From Podospora bellae-mahoneyi (lineage: Eukaryota > Ascomycota > Sordariomycetes > Sordariales > Podosporaceae), in NCBI RefSeq assembly GCF_035222275.1, contig NC_085882.1, forward strand, positions 1,619,501-1,683,500: 64,000 nucleotides of DNA, written 5' to 3'. The notes under the pieces are model-generated. The model did no database searches. It was not told the origin of the DNA and was given only the letters and a program-made list of their open reading frames with translations. A program made the translations under genes and the position numbers. This document shows positions 10,628-21,743 of the stretch, piece by piece (position 1 is the stretch's first letter; each line of letters begins with the position of its first letter).

Positions 10628-13600
10628 CGCAGTCAGCAACACCCACCGCAGCCTGTTCTCCCAACCCTCAGCTCTGCAGAAGCTACCGCGGCCTCAAGAA
10701 CTGCCACGCCCCCAGAGCGGCCCGGTTCGCAAAGCATACCCAGCTCTCAAAAGCCAATCATTGCTATTGAGCTTCCCAAGACCAAGACTTTTGACAAGAG
10801 TGAGTTTATGGTGGTTGCAGATGAGCCTGAGGAGCCTGCCAACTTGCCATTGAAGAAGCGGAAGCACGGTGATATTGATGGTGACGACATCTATGGAGAG
10901 AGCTTGGATCTTCGCCAGAGAGCTGATGCGGCTCTTCATGACTTGAGAGTGTTTCTTCACAACGCTTTCCAGGCAGAGAACGCTGTGCTTGCCCGAAAGC
11001 AAGGAAACGACATGGTGGTTTTGGTTTCTGAGAACGAAGCTACCCTGACAGCAACCGCACAATCCAGGGCGCAGGCCCTGCTGGGCAAGACGATCACCTT
11101 GAACTGTTTCAAGAATGCGCCTCTCGAGGAGCTAATTCACCTCATTCGGCTTTCCGAAGGTGCTTTAAAGCTGGCCGAAACGCTAGACATCAAGGTTGAC
11201 GAGACCTGGGTAGCTGCCGATGTGGAGCAGTGGCTGAGCCAGCTGCCCTTGTTAGAGATGGCGATTCGGGCTGGCCGCACGTCTCTAAGAATCATGTGTG
11301 GCGGCCGTCAAGAGAAGCAGCTTTACTCCCAAGACACAATAGAACACTGTCTTGACCTGTTCAAGCGTATCATTGACGGCATCGTCATTCCGATTGCCGA
11401 GTTGAGAGCCACCCCAGGGGCTAACGAACTCTTCAAGACGTTGGCTCAGAACAAGAAGAAGATTGTGGCCTTGTTCAACGATTGCCAGAAGCTGTTTTCT
11501 ATCATGGCGACTTTGATCTCATCCATCGACACCTCGGACGCGGTGACAAACACGCTCGAGTTCACTGCCTCGCGGCTCATCTTTATGGAGACGGCACATG
11601 CAGAAAAGGACTCCGTCATTGACACGCAAAAGTTCGATGGACTTCGTTTGGTCGCTATGGATATGCTTTCGCAGATTTTCCTGCTGAACCCTGAGCAGCG
11701 GAAGGGCATTTTCAATGAGATTTTGAGCTCGTTGGAGAAGCTGCCGCTTGGGAAGAGAGCGAGGACTTTCAAACTTGTGGATGGCACGAGTATCCAGCCA
11801 GTGTCTGCTCTCATCATGCGGTTGGTTCAGACCAGTGCTGGCAAGGTTGGCGATGCGGGTCGAGGAAAGGGGAATACTATGCCTGTCGAGGACGAGGCGG
11901 CCGAAGGCCCTAGGCGGCTGCCGCAGTCGTTTTCCATTCAGGATGAGGAGCACGGTGCCTCGCAGCATCGTATCGCCATTCAAGAGCTTGACGACGTTTC
12001 TGAGGCCTTGATCAAGACAGCCACCAACAGCGCCTCAGACATTGTCCAGTTTATTGTGAGCCGAGCGCTCAAGTCGACCAAGTCTGGTGATACGCCGTAT
12101 CGCAACCTCCTTGACATGTTTGTGGAGGACTTCGCTCTCTGTCTTGACAATCCCGACTGGCCTGCGGCGGAGCTGTTGCTTCGAATCTTTATGCATCTGA
12201 TGTTTCAGCTCATCGAGAATGACAAGCAACCCGTCACTGCGAAGAACATGGCTTTGGAGCTGTTGGGAAGCATGGGTGCCGCTGTTTCCAAGCTCCGCGG
12301 GCATGTGAGGAAAGGTGTCAGCAGTCTCGACACGCAAGACAGCGACGGCCTGGGGTTGTTCCTTTCCGACTTGGCTGCTGCGGCGCTGGAGCTCAAGTCT
12401 CGCCCGGAGCAGATGGTGGCGTGGACTGGGCCATATCGTGCTACGCTTGAGCACCTCGAGAGCCGCTTCTCAGAGGATCCTCATCTGGCGAGTGCCATCT
12501 CTTTCTTGGTTTCCGACTGGGCAAGCAAGACATGCAAGACCTACGACGACTATGAAGACGATGTTGCCGAGCGTGATCATGAGCTTGGCCGACTCGCCTA
12601 CAGGCTCCGGGAAATGATACACGATCGTCAGTGGATGTCGAGGGAGTATTCTTTCAAAGACATTAGCCAGAGCTATGCGAGGCTGTCTTACTCGATCACC
12701 CTCTTGAGGTCCCCGCTCTGTGAGGCCTTCAATACGATTCTGAACATTCTTCTCAACTCAATGGCTAGTGACCAGCCGACGGTACGAAGCAAGAGCTTGA
12801 AGAGCGTCAACCAGGTCCTGGAAACGGACCCGTCCATTCTGGATGGAGATTCCGTGGTGGTGCAGCTCATTCTGAGATGTTCCAACGACTCGTCCACGCA
12901 GGTGCGTGATTCGGCGCTTGGGTTGATTGGCAAGTGCATCAGCATGCGGCCGGCTTTGGAGGAGCAGATTACCCCCACGGTTGTGGAGCGGTTTAATGAT
13001 GCTGGGCATGGTGTTCGGAAGAGGGCCATGAAGCTTGCCAAGGATATTTACCTTCGCAACAGCAACCGGACGCTGAGGAGCACGATTGCGAATGGGCTGC
13101 TACATCGGATTCAGGACCCGGAGGAGAGCGTCAGGGAGCTGGCCAAGCAGGTGATTGAGGAGATATGGTTTGCCCCTTTTCACAGCGGCCAGACCTCGGC
13201 CGCGTCCAAGATTTCTCTTGCGGATCATGTTTTGCTCATGGTGCAGACGGTGAACCGGGGCAATGTTGTCAGTGTGCTGGATAAGGTGCTTCAAGCACTG
13301 CTGGCGCCGAGCAACAAGACGGCGCAGGCTTCGTTGGAGGTCTGCACGAAACTGGTGGAGAGCATGTTTGACCTGGTTGACAGCTCGGATCCGGAGGACA
13401 CGACCAAGCCTTCGGGAAGAGATGTCTTGCAGATTCTGATGATTTTTGCAAAGGCGGAAGCTAGTCTCTTTACGTTTGAGCAGTTGCGGCTGTTGAGGCC
13501 TTATATCAGCAGCATCCGCAGCAACGAGGACCCGGCCGTGTCCAAGGCTGTGGTGGTTATCTATCGTCGGGTGCTTCCGCAGCTGTCGAGCGCGCATTCT

Positions 13601-15562
13601 CAGTTCCTTACCGAGGTGCGCAGTGAGCTGATGCCTACCATGACGACAGTTTCACGGCCTCTGATGAACGAGGTCATGGCTTGCTTGTGGATCATTAGCG
13701 GGCTGCTCGACACTTCGGAACACATGGCCAGGCTTGCGGCCTCGAGTCTGAGGAATATCCAGGCGCTGCATGCAAAGAGCAAGACGCAGCCTCTGGATAC
13801 CCGCACCATGCGCCAGTTTGAGCGGTACTCGCTCATTGTCGGTATGGCGGGCAAACACTTCAACCTCGACAACCATTTGGACTTTTTTAACAAGATGTTG
13901 AAGACGAATGGCAGCTCCGTCTCAAAGTTGATGGTTGATCTGGTGGTCCCTTTTGCTGCCCCGTCGTATCATATGGACATGAGGAAGGCAGCGTTGGACT
14001 CGGTGGGGCTGGTGTGTCAGGCCTGGCCGAGGAACTACGTTTCTGCAAATGTTTACACGACGTTTCAGCACGTGTTTGACGAGCAGGTTCCGGTGCTGGA
14101 GGCGATGGTGCTGAGGTCGTTTAAGGAGTTTTTGCTGACGGAGGAGAAGAGGTCGGAGGAGGCGGCGGAGGCGCCGACGGGGATGAATGGGGGGGCGAAG
14201 CAGGAGAAGAAGAGGGAGTTGACTGTTATTGGTGGCACGAACTACGACGATGTTGCGAGTGCTACGACGCATCGATTCCTCAAGGAGATTATTCGGATTA
14301 CTACCGCCACGCAAGACAACCATGCTTTCCTTGCGGTGGAGGTTCTCGCCAGCATCAACAGGCAGGGTTTGGTACACCCCAAGGAGACGGGCGTCACGTT
14401 CATTACGCTTGAAACGTCGTCCAATCCTAGGATTTCGGAGCTTGCCTTTTTGGAACATAAAGCGCTGCACGCCAAGCATGAGACGGTTGTGGAAAGGGAG
14501 TATGTCAAGGCTGTTCAGTCAGCTTTTGCGTACCAGCGGGACATTGTTAAGGATTCGCGCGGTGCGATTGCCACTGGCAATGGGGTCTTTACTCCCAAGC
14601 TTCATCTCCTGATGGAGGTGCTCAAGATCAGCAAGTCAAAGAATCGGCAAAAGTTTCTGGAGAAGCTGTGCGGGCAGCTCGACTTTGATGTGGGCAAGCT
14701 GGACATGGGGGAGCGGGTGCCGAGCCATGTGGTGTATGCGAGGTTTGTAACGGAGTGTTTGGCGTACTTTGAGTACTTGACCGTGGGCGAGGTGGGGTGT
14801 GTGGTTGGGGCGCTGGAGAGGTTGGTCACCGGGACGGGGGCGGGCGTTGCGCAGGCGATTGAGATGGAGGTTTTGGGGTTTAGGGTGGATGTTCTTGAGG
14901 AGGAGCAGCAGCAACAGCAGGTCTTGGGAGAGAATGGACAGGCTGCTGGTGCTGCTGCTGGGTCGTTGTCGTCGTCGTCGGCGAATCAGTTGCAGGAGGC
15001 CCCTAGGGTGGAGCTTGAGAAGCTGAGGCGTCTTACGGCGGGGGCGGTAGTTTTGTTGGGTGTTTGGGAGGCGAGGACTTACCTCAGGAGGTTGTATGGG
15101 CTTGGGATTGGGGGGAGGAGGGAGAATAAAGTCAAGATGTTGGGGAAGGACTTGAGTAAGGCCCCTGTCAAGGCGCAGGGGGTGACGGGGGAGAAGTTGT
15201 GGGAGGAGATGGGGGTGTTGGGGGAGAGGTTGGAAAGTAGGGAGGGGATGATGGGGGTTTGTAGGGGGTTTGTGGAGTTGATGAATGTTGATAAGGAGTT
15301 TTTGGTTGGGGACGAAGATGAGGAGGGGTTGATGGAAGAAGGGGGGGCAAGTCCGATGAGTGGCGGGGAGGATGATGAGCTGGTGGGAGAGAGGAAGAGG
15401 GGGAGGAAGAGGAAGAGTGATACGGGTAGTCAGGGGACGCCGGGGAAGAAGAAGAGGGGTAGGAGTGGGAGTATGGGGGGGCAACCTAGGAAGAGGGGAC
15501 GGCCGAAGAAGGTTGCTAGGGAGGAGGAGGAAGGGGAGGGGGAGGAGGGGGATTGGTTTTAG
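9485..15562 (+). CDS. SCC2: Sister chromatid cohesion protein SCC2 / Mis4 (cohesin loader)
   Basis: SCC2 with SCC4 loads cohesin onto chromatin. Exons are 9485-9665, 9742-9922 and 9976-15562, giving 1982 aa. Intron 1 (GTATGC...AATAG) and the 53-bp intron 2 (GTATGT...CGAAG, GCTAAT branch) are required, since exon 2 otherwise runs into a stop. The joined N-terminus reads FTLAEVLPYTPFSAIAPFDSSV, then RLLERGNIPEYKFKTGPR. Next comes a disordered Pro/Gln region with a CAA-encoded polyGln run at about residues 315-340. The remainder is the long helical HEAT-repeat body typical of the Scc2/Nipped-B family (for example TVRSKSLKSVNQVLE and DSALGLIGKCISMRPALE). A second short Gln run lies near 14906. 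The C-terminus is acidic then strongly basic, with an AT-hook-like KRGRPKK, plausibly DNA binding. Size and architecture match filamentous-fungal SCC2. Confidence 0.95.
10575..10628 (+). repeat. (CAA)n polyglutamine tract in SCC2
   Basis: An almost pure CAA run coding for about 18 Gln in the disordered N-terminal region of SCC2, preceded by imperfect CAACAT/CAGGTT repeats. Likely length-variable between strains. Confidence 0.95.
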
Positions 15563-16492
15563 TTGCCATATTTTTTCCTTCAGAGAAAATCAACATGAAC
15601 AGCAGGCGTTTTGCGGGGGGATTGATTTCTTTGGGACGGGGAAGGGTATTGATATGATTGGCGTTTTGGGATGGGATGGGAAGGGAATGGCGGGGAGAGG
15701 CAACGGGGAAAGGGGGGGATCAAAATGGTTGCGAACATGGCTGAGGTTAACTAGCTGCATAAACTGCTTTACTTTGGGACTTTAGGTGGTTTATATTATT
15801 TCGTTGCTAATGGATTCTGAGATGGGGGTCAGACACTAGTTACATATGGGAGAGCAATAAATATAATTTTGGTGATTAAGCGACTTGAGCGAGGTTGCGA
15901 ATGATTATGTTTGCGGTGCGAGCTGGTCTAAGTCTTGAAAGTCTCGTCACATGTTTATCACAACATGTTTATTTTTATGCTTCAGCACCCTTTTCAAGCT
16001 TTTTCTGGTATAGTATTAGCACTTTTTCTTTTCATATGATGCACCGAGGGCTTCTTTTTGACGTTCATATCGCTTAAAAGTTACCAAACGATCGTGTTTG
16101 TGTTGGGTCGGTCATATCTACATAGGTAGGCGTCGAGGAAGATTGTATAGGTAGGCTTGTGCACCACTCCAATCAGCAGCGTACTTTTTTTGGCTTCTCA
16201 ATTCCATTTATTTCGATTTATGTCTCCTTGCAGCTTCTGTCCCACTGCCGTTGTTTTCGCCTGAGGGTATTATCCATCTATCAGTCCGCATTCATCTTCC
16301 ACTTCTTGCCATCGGGCTGGCCCAACTGTTCCCTGCTTCCGAAGCCTGTCCCGTATGTACAACCCCCAACCAAACTTCGTGGTATTTCCCTTTGTTTTAT
16401 TATCCCCCACCCCTTGTTATTGTTGTTGTTGTTGTTGTTGTTATTGCCTCCTTCCTGTATGTCCGTCGCCCCATCTCATCTTTGTCAAGCCA
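15563..16492. other. Intergenic region after SCC2
   Basis: This 930-bp gap lies between two convergent 3' ends. It contains AT-rich 3'-UTR-like sequence and a GTTGTT run near 16418-16442. No gene is supported. Confidence 0.5.
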
Positions 16493-16885
16493 TCACCTCC
16501 CCTCCCTCCTCGGTTCAGCCTTCTCGACTGTCTTCTCCTCTTCCTTGTGAAACCCCAACCACTCCCCCAATATCCCCCCCGGTTTCGGAACCGGACACTC
16601 CCTCTCCGCCTTTCGTTCCCTCTGCCTCTCCATTCTTAGCTTTTGGAGCTCCTCTGGCGTGGTGGCGATTGCATTGTTGAATCTAGCCACCCCGTCCTCC
16701 CCCACGATTTGTTTTTTTCTTCTCGTGGTGGCGTTGGGATCGAGCTCCCCGTCGGCGAGAGTTCGTCGGGGTGCTGGACAGGGGAGGATGTGGGGGAGGG
16801 CGACGACGAAGAAGGAGGCGAGGAGGGTGGTTGCGAAGAGGGTTGATGTTGAGCGGGAGCGGGGGTGGAGGTGGGGGGGTGGCAT
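16493..16885 (-). CDS. Small membrane-anchored hypothetical protein
   Basis: An intronless 130-aa frame. The N-terminus is basic and Ser/Thr-rich, followed by one hydrophobic stretch (TTLLASFFVVALPHILPC, about residues 19-36). The remaining two thirds are hydrophilic and charged. A Pro/Cys-rich block follows the membrane segment (LPCPAPRRTLADGE), and a conserved-looking C-terminal motif reads ECPVPKPGGILGEWLGF. This layout (short presequence, one membrane helix, soluble tail) fits a small mitochondrial inner-membrane or assembly protein, but I do not recognise the family and assign no function. The coherent composition and ending motif argue for a real gene. It is convergent with SCC2 and divergent from PP4. 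Confidence 0.65.
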   Translation of the reverse strand: MPPPHLHPRSRSTSTLFATTLLASFFVVALPHILPCPAPRRTLADGELDPNATTRRKKQIVGEDGVARFNNAIATTPEELQKLRMERQRERKAERECPVPKPGGILGEWLGFHKEEEKTVEKAEPRREGR

Positions 16886-17696
16886 TATTGTGGTTTTGTT
16901 GGTGGTGGAGGGGGGAACTGAGGGGATTGTTAGCTTTTCTCGAATAAGGGTAGAATGGGGGATAACATACTAACTGAGTGTATGAGATAGGGGAGAGAAG
17001 GGATTATATCATGGCTCCAGCCCTGAAACAAATCTAACGAACGATGGGCTGGCTCTTCGGGGAGGTCGGGTCGGGTCGGGGGGGAGGGGGCAGGAGCTCT
17101 ACTTCGAGATATGGGTGCTGGATGGATGGAGCTTGGTGGATTGATGGATTGGTGCCCCACATTGCCGTTTTCCTAGTCTTGAGCCCGAGCCCGAGCTGTC
17201 AGTCAGGCGCGCGTCACTGCACCTTTTTTTATTTTTACGCGCTAAAGCTTACCGGAGCTAGGGACGCACGGGCCAGGGTAGTCAATTGTCGGGTTTCAGC
17301 TTGGCTAACCACGACTGGGGACGTCGCCTTTTGCGCAAAACATATTTCTACAAGGGAAAGAAAATTGGGGGGAAAAGCATTCTTTTATCTGATATTTGCT
17401 GCTTCTTTATTCATTATTGCTAGAGGAGTAGCCGAACCAAATCTGTTCTTGTTCAAGCCCAGCGCGGCGCACATACAACAAGGTGTATAGACAGGAACAA
17501 CCACCAAGTTTATTTTATCGGATAGGACTTATCACCCTGCTGCTCCCCTACGCCACCACCCACATCGATCGCGACAAACTCTCTTTGCGACAAGCACATA
17601 CACACACACACACACACACACAACACATACATACACACAACAATCCAACATCTAGATACCCGGCACCCTCTCACAGCACACACACAAATAAGGAAA
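16886..17696. promoter_or_regulatory. Divergent region upstream of PP4 gene, with (CA)n
   Basis: About 810 bp between divergent start codons. A CA-dinucleotide run lies at 17600-17622 within the C/A-rich leader of the PP4 gene. No further gene is supported. Confidence 0.5.
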
Positions 17697-19162
17697 ATGA
17701 GTGACCTCGACAGGCAAGAACCCATACCCCCGCGCGCAACCCATCATCCCCTTTCTAACCTACTCCCCCCAAAAACAGAGCCATAGCCCAACTCCGAGCC
17801 TGCCGCCCCATCCCCGAAAACGACGTCCGCGAGCTCTGCCACAAAGCCCGCGAGCTCCTCATCGAAGAAGGCAACGTCGTGACCGTCAACGCGCCCGTGA
17901 CAATATGCGGCGACATCCACGGCCAGTTCCACGACCTGATGGAGCTCTTCCGCGTCGGCGGCGACGTCCCCGACACGAACTACCTCTTCATGGGCGACTT
18001 TGTCGACCGCGGGTTCTACTCGCTCGAGTCCTTCCTCCTCTTGCTCTGCCTCAAAGTTCGGTACCCAGACCGCATGACGCTCATTCGCGGGAACCACGAG
18101 TCTCGCCAGATTACGATGGTGTATGGGTTCTATGACGAGTGCTTGAGGAAGTACGGGAGCGCGAATGTTTGGAGGTATTGTTGTGATGTGTTTGATTACT
18201 TGGCGCTGGGGGCGATTGTGTTGGGGGCTAGTAATACTCTTTCCGAGGGGGGTGGTGGTGGAGGTGGTACGGCGCCGGTGGCGGGGCCGGATGTGGAGAT
18301 TGAGGTTTGTAATGCGGATCAGCAGATTATTTCGAGGTTTTTGAGGAAGGGGTCTTCTTCTGCTTCTTCTTCGAGGGAGGGGAGTCAGGCGGGGGAAAGT
18401 CAGGTTGGGGAGGGCGGGAGCAGTCCTGAGAGGGGGCGGACGGAAGGGAGTCCGAATGGTGCGGCAGGGGGGCAGCCGACGACGAATGGGTTCGGGGATG
18501 GCGGTGGGCCACCGGCGCCGACGAATACGGGACCGCCGGGGTCGGGGGCGAGCGGGGCGAGTGGGGGAAGTATCGGGAATCCGGCGGGGGCGGTGTTGTG
18601 TGTTCATGGCGGGTTGAGTCCGTTGATTGATAATGTGGACAAGATTCGGCTGCTGGACCGGAAACAGGAAGTTCCTCATGAGGGTGCGATGTGCGACTTG
18701 CTCTGGTCGGATCCGGATGAGATTGATGGGTGGGGTTTGTCGCCGAGGGGGGCTGGGTTCTTGTTTGGGGCCGATATCGTCAAGGTGTTCAACCACAGGA
18801 ACGACCTGAGCTTGATTGCGAGGGCGCATCAGCTGGTTATGGAGGGGTTCAAGGAGATGTTTGATGCGAGTATCGTCACGGTGTGGTCGGCGCCCAATTA
18901 CTGCTACCGATGCGGGAATGTGGCTGCGTTGCTGGAGCTGTCGGAGGATGACTCTGGGTTGGGGGTGTTGGCGAGGAGTAATGGGGATGTGAACAGGAGT
19001 GACGGGATGGGCGGGCAGGGGTCAAGAGGTGTTTTGATGGAGAATGACTTGCTGGGCTACAACAAAGCTGGGCCGGCAAGGAGGTATCGGGTTTTCCAAG
19101 CGGCGCCGCAGGATTCGAGGGGGATGCCGGCTAAGAAGCCCGTTGCCGACTACTTTTTGTGA
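17697..19162 (+). CDS. PPH3: Serine/threonine protein phosphatase PP4 catalytic subunit (Pph3/PPP4C)
   Basis: It dephosphorylates DNA-damage and other nuclear substrates as the PP4 catalytic subunit. Exons are 17697-17713 and 17779-19162, 466 aa. The intron must start with GC (AG|GCAAGA) and ends ACAG, with a TTCTAAC branch site; it joins MSDLDR to [13 protein letters not shown], matching PPP4C. Seen: [43 protein letters not shown], and the C-terminal KPVADYFL, whose terminal Leu is the carboxyl-methylation site in PP2A-like enzymes. PPP4C is about 307 aa. The excess comes from a Gly/Ser-rich insertion of about 125 residues (bases 18230-18590) between YLALGAIV and AVLCVHGG, and from a second insertion of about 40 residues before [13 protein letters not shown]. 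Both are open, but an undetected intron in the first is possible. Confidence 0.93.
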
Positions 19163-19377
19163 TGCCGGCGGTCTGACCTCTTTTTTTTTTTTTTGCAAAT
19201 CTGGGTTGGTGTTGAAGGATAACTGGGCCTTTTTTTATTTTTGAAGAAGCGGTTTGATTGTTTATTGTATTTTGGGCACATTGATTGTACCTATTACTTA
19301 TTATGAGTTATACCCCCTATGCCCCTGGCAAAGTACGCGGAAAGTATGAATTCATCGCCATGGGTTGACGTTGCTTT

Positions 19378-19901
19378 TTAGTTTGAGGTTGAGCCCTTCA
19401 GTCGAGTGATAGTCTTCTCTATAGCCTCTTCATCAACGTCACAATTCCTCCCAGGAGCACATCCCAACGTCACACGGACTTGGCTGGTGTTTGCGCCGGT
19501 GATGAGGGATATTCTGCTGTTTATCAGCTTCCAATTCAGTTGGACTGGTTGCTAACTTACAAATCAGCCGCCATGGAACACTCGTTGGGCTCTGCGTCCT
19601 TCTGCTGCTCCTCACGTCTACAGGGCGTCTGGGATGGCGGCTGTTGCAGGTACTCTCTTATACCAGCCTCGCTGACCCCAACCTTGCCGAGCAACTCTCT
19701 CAGCCTCTGGTTTTCTTCCGCGACTTTTCTCGCGGCGAGCTGGATCTCTAGTGTTGCCTGCACCCCCTTTTTTTCGTGCTCCCTGATGCGGGATTCTAGG
19801 GAAGAGATGTACTCTTTTCGGCGGGCGCGGGAGAGGCGCTGGTTGGTGCGGATGCGGGAGAGGTTGGCTTGTTTTTTGGAGTCTGTGGAGGACATTTTCA
19901 T
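19378..19901 (-). CDS. bZIP transcription factor
   Basis: Exons are 19901-19561 and 19516-19378 (159 aa from the first ATG, or 157 aa from the second ATG two codons on). The basic region NQRLSRARRKEYISSLESRI carries the bZIP N-x7-R signature and is followed by a heptad region (EIQLAARKVAEENQRLRELL). Intron donor GTAAGT follows MAAD. The acceptor is a tandem CAGCAG, so two in-frame products differing by one residue are possible (FRISLITG or LISLITG). The second exon gives a coherent C-terminus with two Cys (GCAPGRNC) and ends SNTAA-like with TAA at 19380-19378. A nuclear DNA-binding dimer is expected; its targets are unknown. I do not recognise a characterised orthologue. Confidence 0.85.
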
Positions 19902-20509
19902 GAAAAGGGAAGAGAGTGGTTACATAAGGGGCTGGGAAGGAAAGTGCAGTTTCACAGTTGTATGGCAGGCTGGCTGGGCAGCTGGGATATGAACAGTTTG
20001 TCTGAAACGGAGGAAGTTGAAAGAATTACGGGCCGGGATGGGTGATGCCAAGAGCGGCGAGAGGACCGGCTTGGCGGGCCGTGTGGTTCGGGCCTCCCGT
20101 GTAGGGGAGGGATCCAATGCTATTATGCAGTACCTCCGGAGCAAGCGATCAATAAAACCAAGCCTCGGGGGGCGTGGCGCCAGAGTATTGTCGAAAGCCT
20201 TTGAATGATTAGAAGGTGTATATATACCCGTCTCTCAACATTGGAGGAGACCTTGGGCGTAAAAGGGGCAGCATATGCCAAACAATGTACACCACAAGAA
20301 TCATCAAAACATCAGGAACAAAAGTATGCGTGTATTCAAGAAAAGTAAATAACAAAAAGTTCTATTTTGATCAAAAGCCTAGTACCTAAGAAGCCTAGTA
20401 CCTAAGCACCCAAGCAAGCAACCAGCACCTGCGTCAGCACAAAACAACAACAACAACCTCGTCAGCCAGCAACGCAAGCCAAATCGAAAAAGTGGGAAAA
20501 GAGAAAAAC
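19902..20509. other. Region between bZIP gene and RING gene
   Basis: This 608-bp stretch is the promoter side of the bZIP gene and the 3' side of the RING gene. It holds a tandem duplication of GCCTAGTACCTAAG near 20377-20406. It also contains a possible extra 3' exon of the RING gene at 20395-20428 (see that entry). Confidence 0.5.
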
Positions 20510-21412
20510 TCACCACTCCCCAACCGTCTCCCTCGTCACCAACCTCTTCAAATCGTCATCCATCCTCACCCTATACTTCACCATCTGCACCCGATCCTTC
20601 TCCCTCCCCGTCCTCTTCCACCTCAGCTTCGCATCATAATACAACCTTCCCAGCGTCTCCATCAACCCATTGATCACCGCCCGCCTCTCCACCGCCTCGC
20701 AAGTGGAGCAAAAAGCAGCAATCTTCCCCCCGTCAGGAATAGTCCGTGGAACCAACCAGATGGTCTCCTTCCACAGCGGTCTAAGCTTAATCTTGTGCTT
20801 ACACAGCTCGTGAACCATGGGAGTCCGACAAACGGGGCATTGGTCGTGGTCTTGCATCCATTGACGGATGCAAGCTTGGCCAAATATGTGACCGCACGGT
20901 AGCACACAAGGCACAGAATCGTTGTTTTGATTGTAGATGCTCTGGCGTTGGGTAGCGGGAAGGATGCGAAGGGGGGAGATCATGCAAATGGAGCATGTGT
21001 GTTGGTGATGGGGGTGGTGGCGGCCAGGGTCGAAAAGGAAGGTGAATTTGGGGTCGGGAACGTAGATGCCCATGTCCTGAGGTTGATGTTTAGCCTCCTC
21101 TTCTTCAAGACCGGCGTCTTCTCTGTGAAGGGTGCTACGTTCGCGAATTTCTCCTTCCTCGAGATCGTCTCGAAGACTGCGCCATTCTCGAGTTTCTGCT
21201 TCGTCTAAATCCGAGACATTGTTGATGATTCTGATGGTGTCTTCAGAAGATTCAGACTCGTAATCAGGAAGGTCCGAGTCGTACTCTGCAATGTCAGGTT
21301 CATACAGAAGTGACTGTGAAGGGGACGGGGGGTTAGAAGGGAGATTAGAAGCGACGGATGAGCCGTCCGACTGTTCAGACTGCAAGTCTATGGAATTCCA
21401 AAAGCCGGACAT
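20510..21412 (-). CDS. RING-finger protein (putative E3 ubiquitin ligase)
   Basis: An open frame of 300 aa. The N-terminal 130 residues are acidic and Ser-rich (EYDSDLPDYESESSED), probably disordered. A RING domain follows: CSICM, then CVLPCGHIFGQACI, then CPVC, with a long spacer after the first Cys pair. The C-terminal part has another Cys pair (FCSTC) and a basic helical end. It may act as a ubiquitin ligase; the substrate is unknown. The stop codon lies inside a strong splice donor (GTGAGT, bases 20513-20508). Splicing to the CAG at 20431-20429, which has a GCTGAC branch site, would replace the stop and add ten residues (CWLLAWVLRY, stop at 20395). I give the unspliced end as default. Confidence 0.82.
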   Translation of the reverse strand: MSGFWNSIDLQSEQSDGSSVASNLPSNPPSPSQSLLYEPDIAEYDSDLPDYESESSEDTIRIINNVSDLDEAETREWRSLRDDLEEGEIRERSTLHREDAGLEEEEAKHQPQDMGIYVPDPKFTFLFDPGRHHPHHQHTCSICMISPLRILPATQRQSIYNQNNDSVPCVLPCGHIFGQACIRQWMQDHDQCPVCRTPMVHELCKHKIKLRPLWKETIWLVPRTIPDGGKIAAFCSTCEAVERRAVINGLMETLGRLYYDAKLRWKRTGREKDRVQMVKYRVRMDDDLKRLVTRETVGEW

Positions 21413-21743
21413 GGTGGGCGTAGTCGAATGGTAGTAGTAAAAGATGTTGATGATGGTTTTGATGCCCTTTTGAACCCTGGGAGAGTCAGTATATAGCTGC
21501 GCTTTAATAGTATCCGTTCAGCAGCAACACCGAACAATGTGTTGTGAACAGGGCTGTTGCGTAGAACACAGCCGTATTGTACGGAAACCCGTAGCGACCA
21601 AGAACAAAGGCATTGTGTTGAGGCTCCAAACACCAAAGGAAAAAAAAAGATGGCATCGATGCCTAGAAGTTCCAAAATTTGTTGAATTCATGTACAAGTC
21701 ACACCGTGAATATGGCCCCCGCGCCGGTTTGGGTACTGTTGTC

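Noticed and set aside
14636-15484. 282-codon minus-strand frame opposite the SCC2 3' end
   Set aside because: Pro/His/Leu-rich translation is the antisense shadow of the Lys/Glu/Gly-rich SCC2 C-terminus; no domain or start context.
17744-18829. 361-codon minus-strand frame opposite PP4
   Set aside because: Arg/Pro-rich antisense shadow created by GC-rich third positions of the phosphatase gene.
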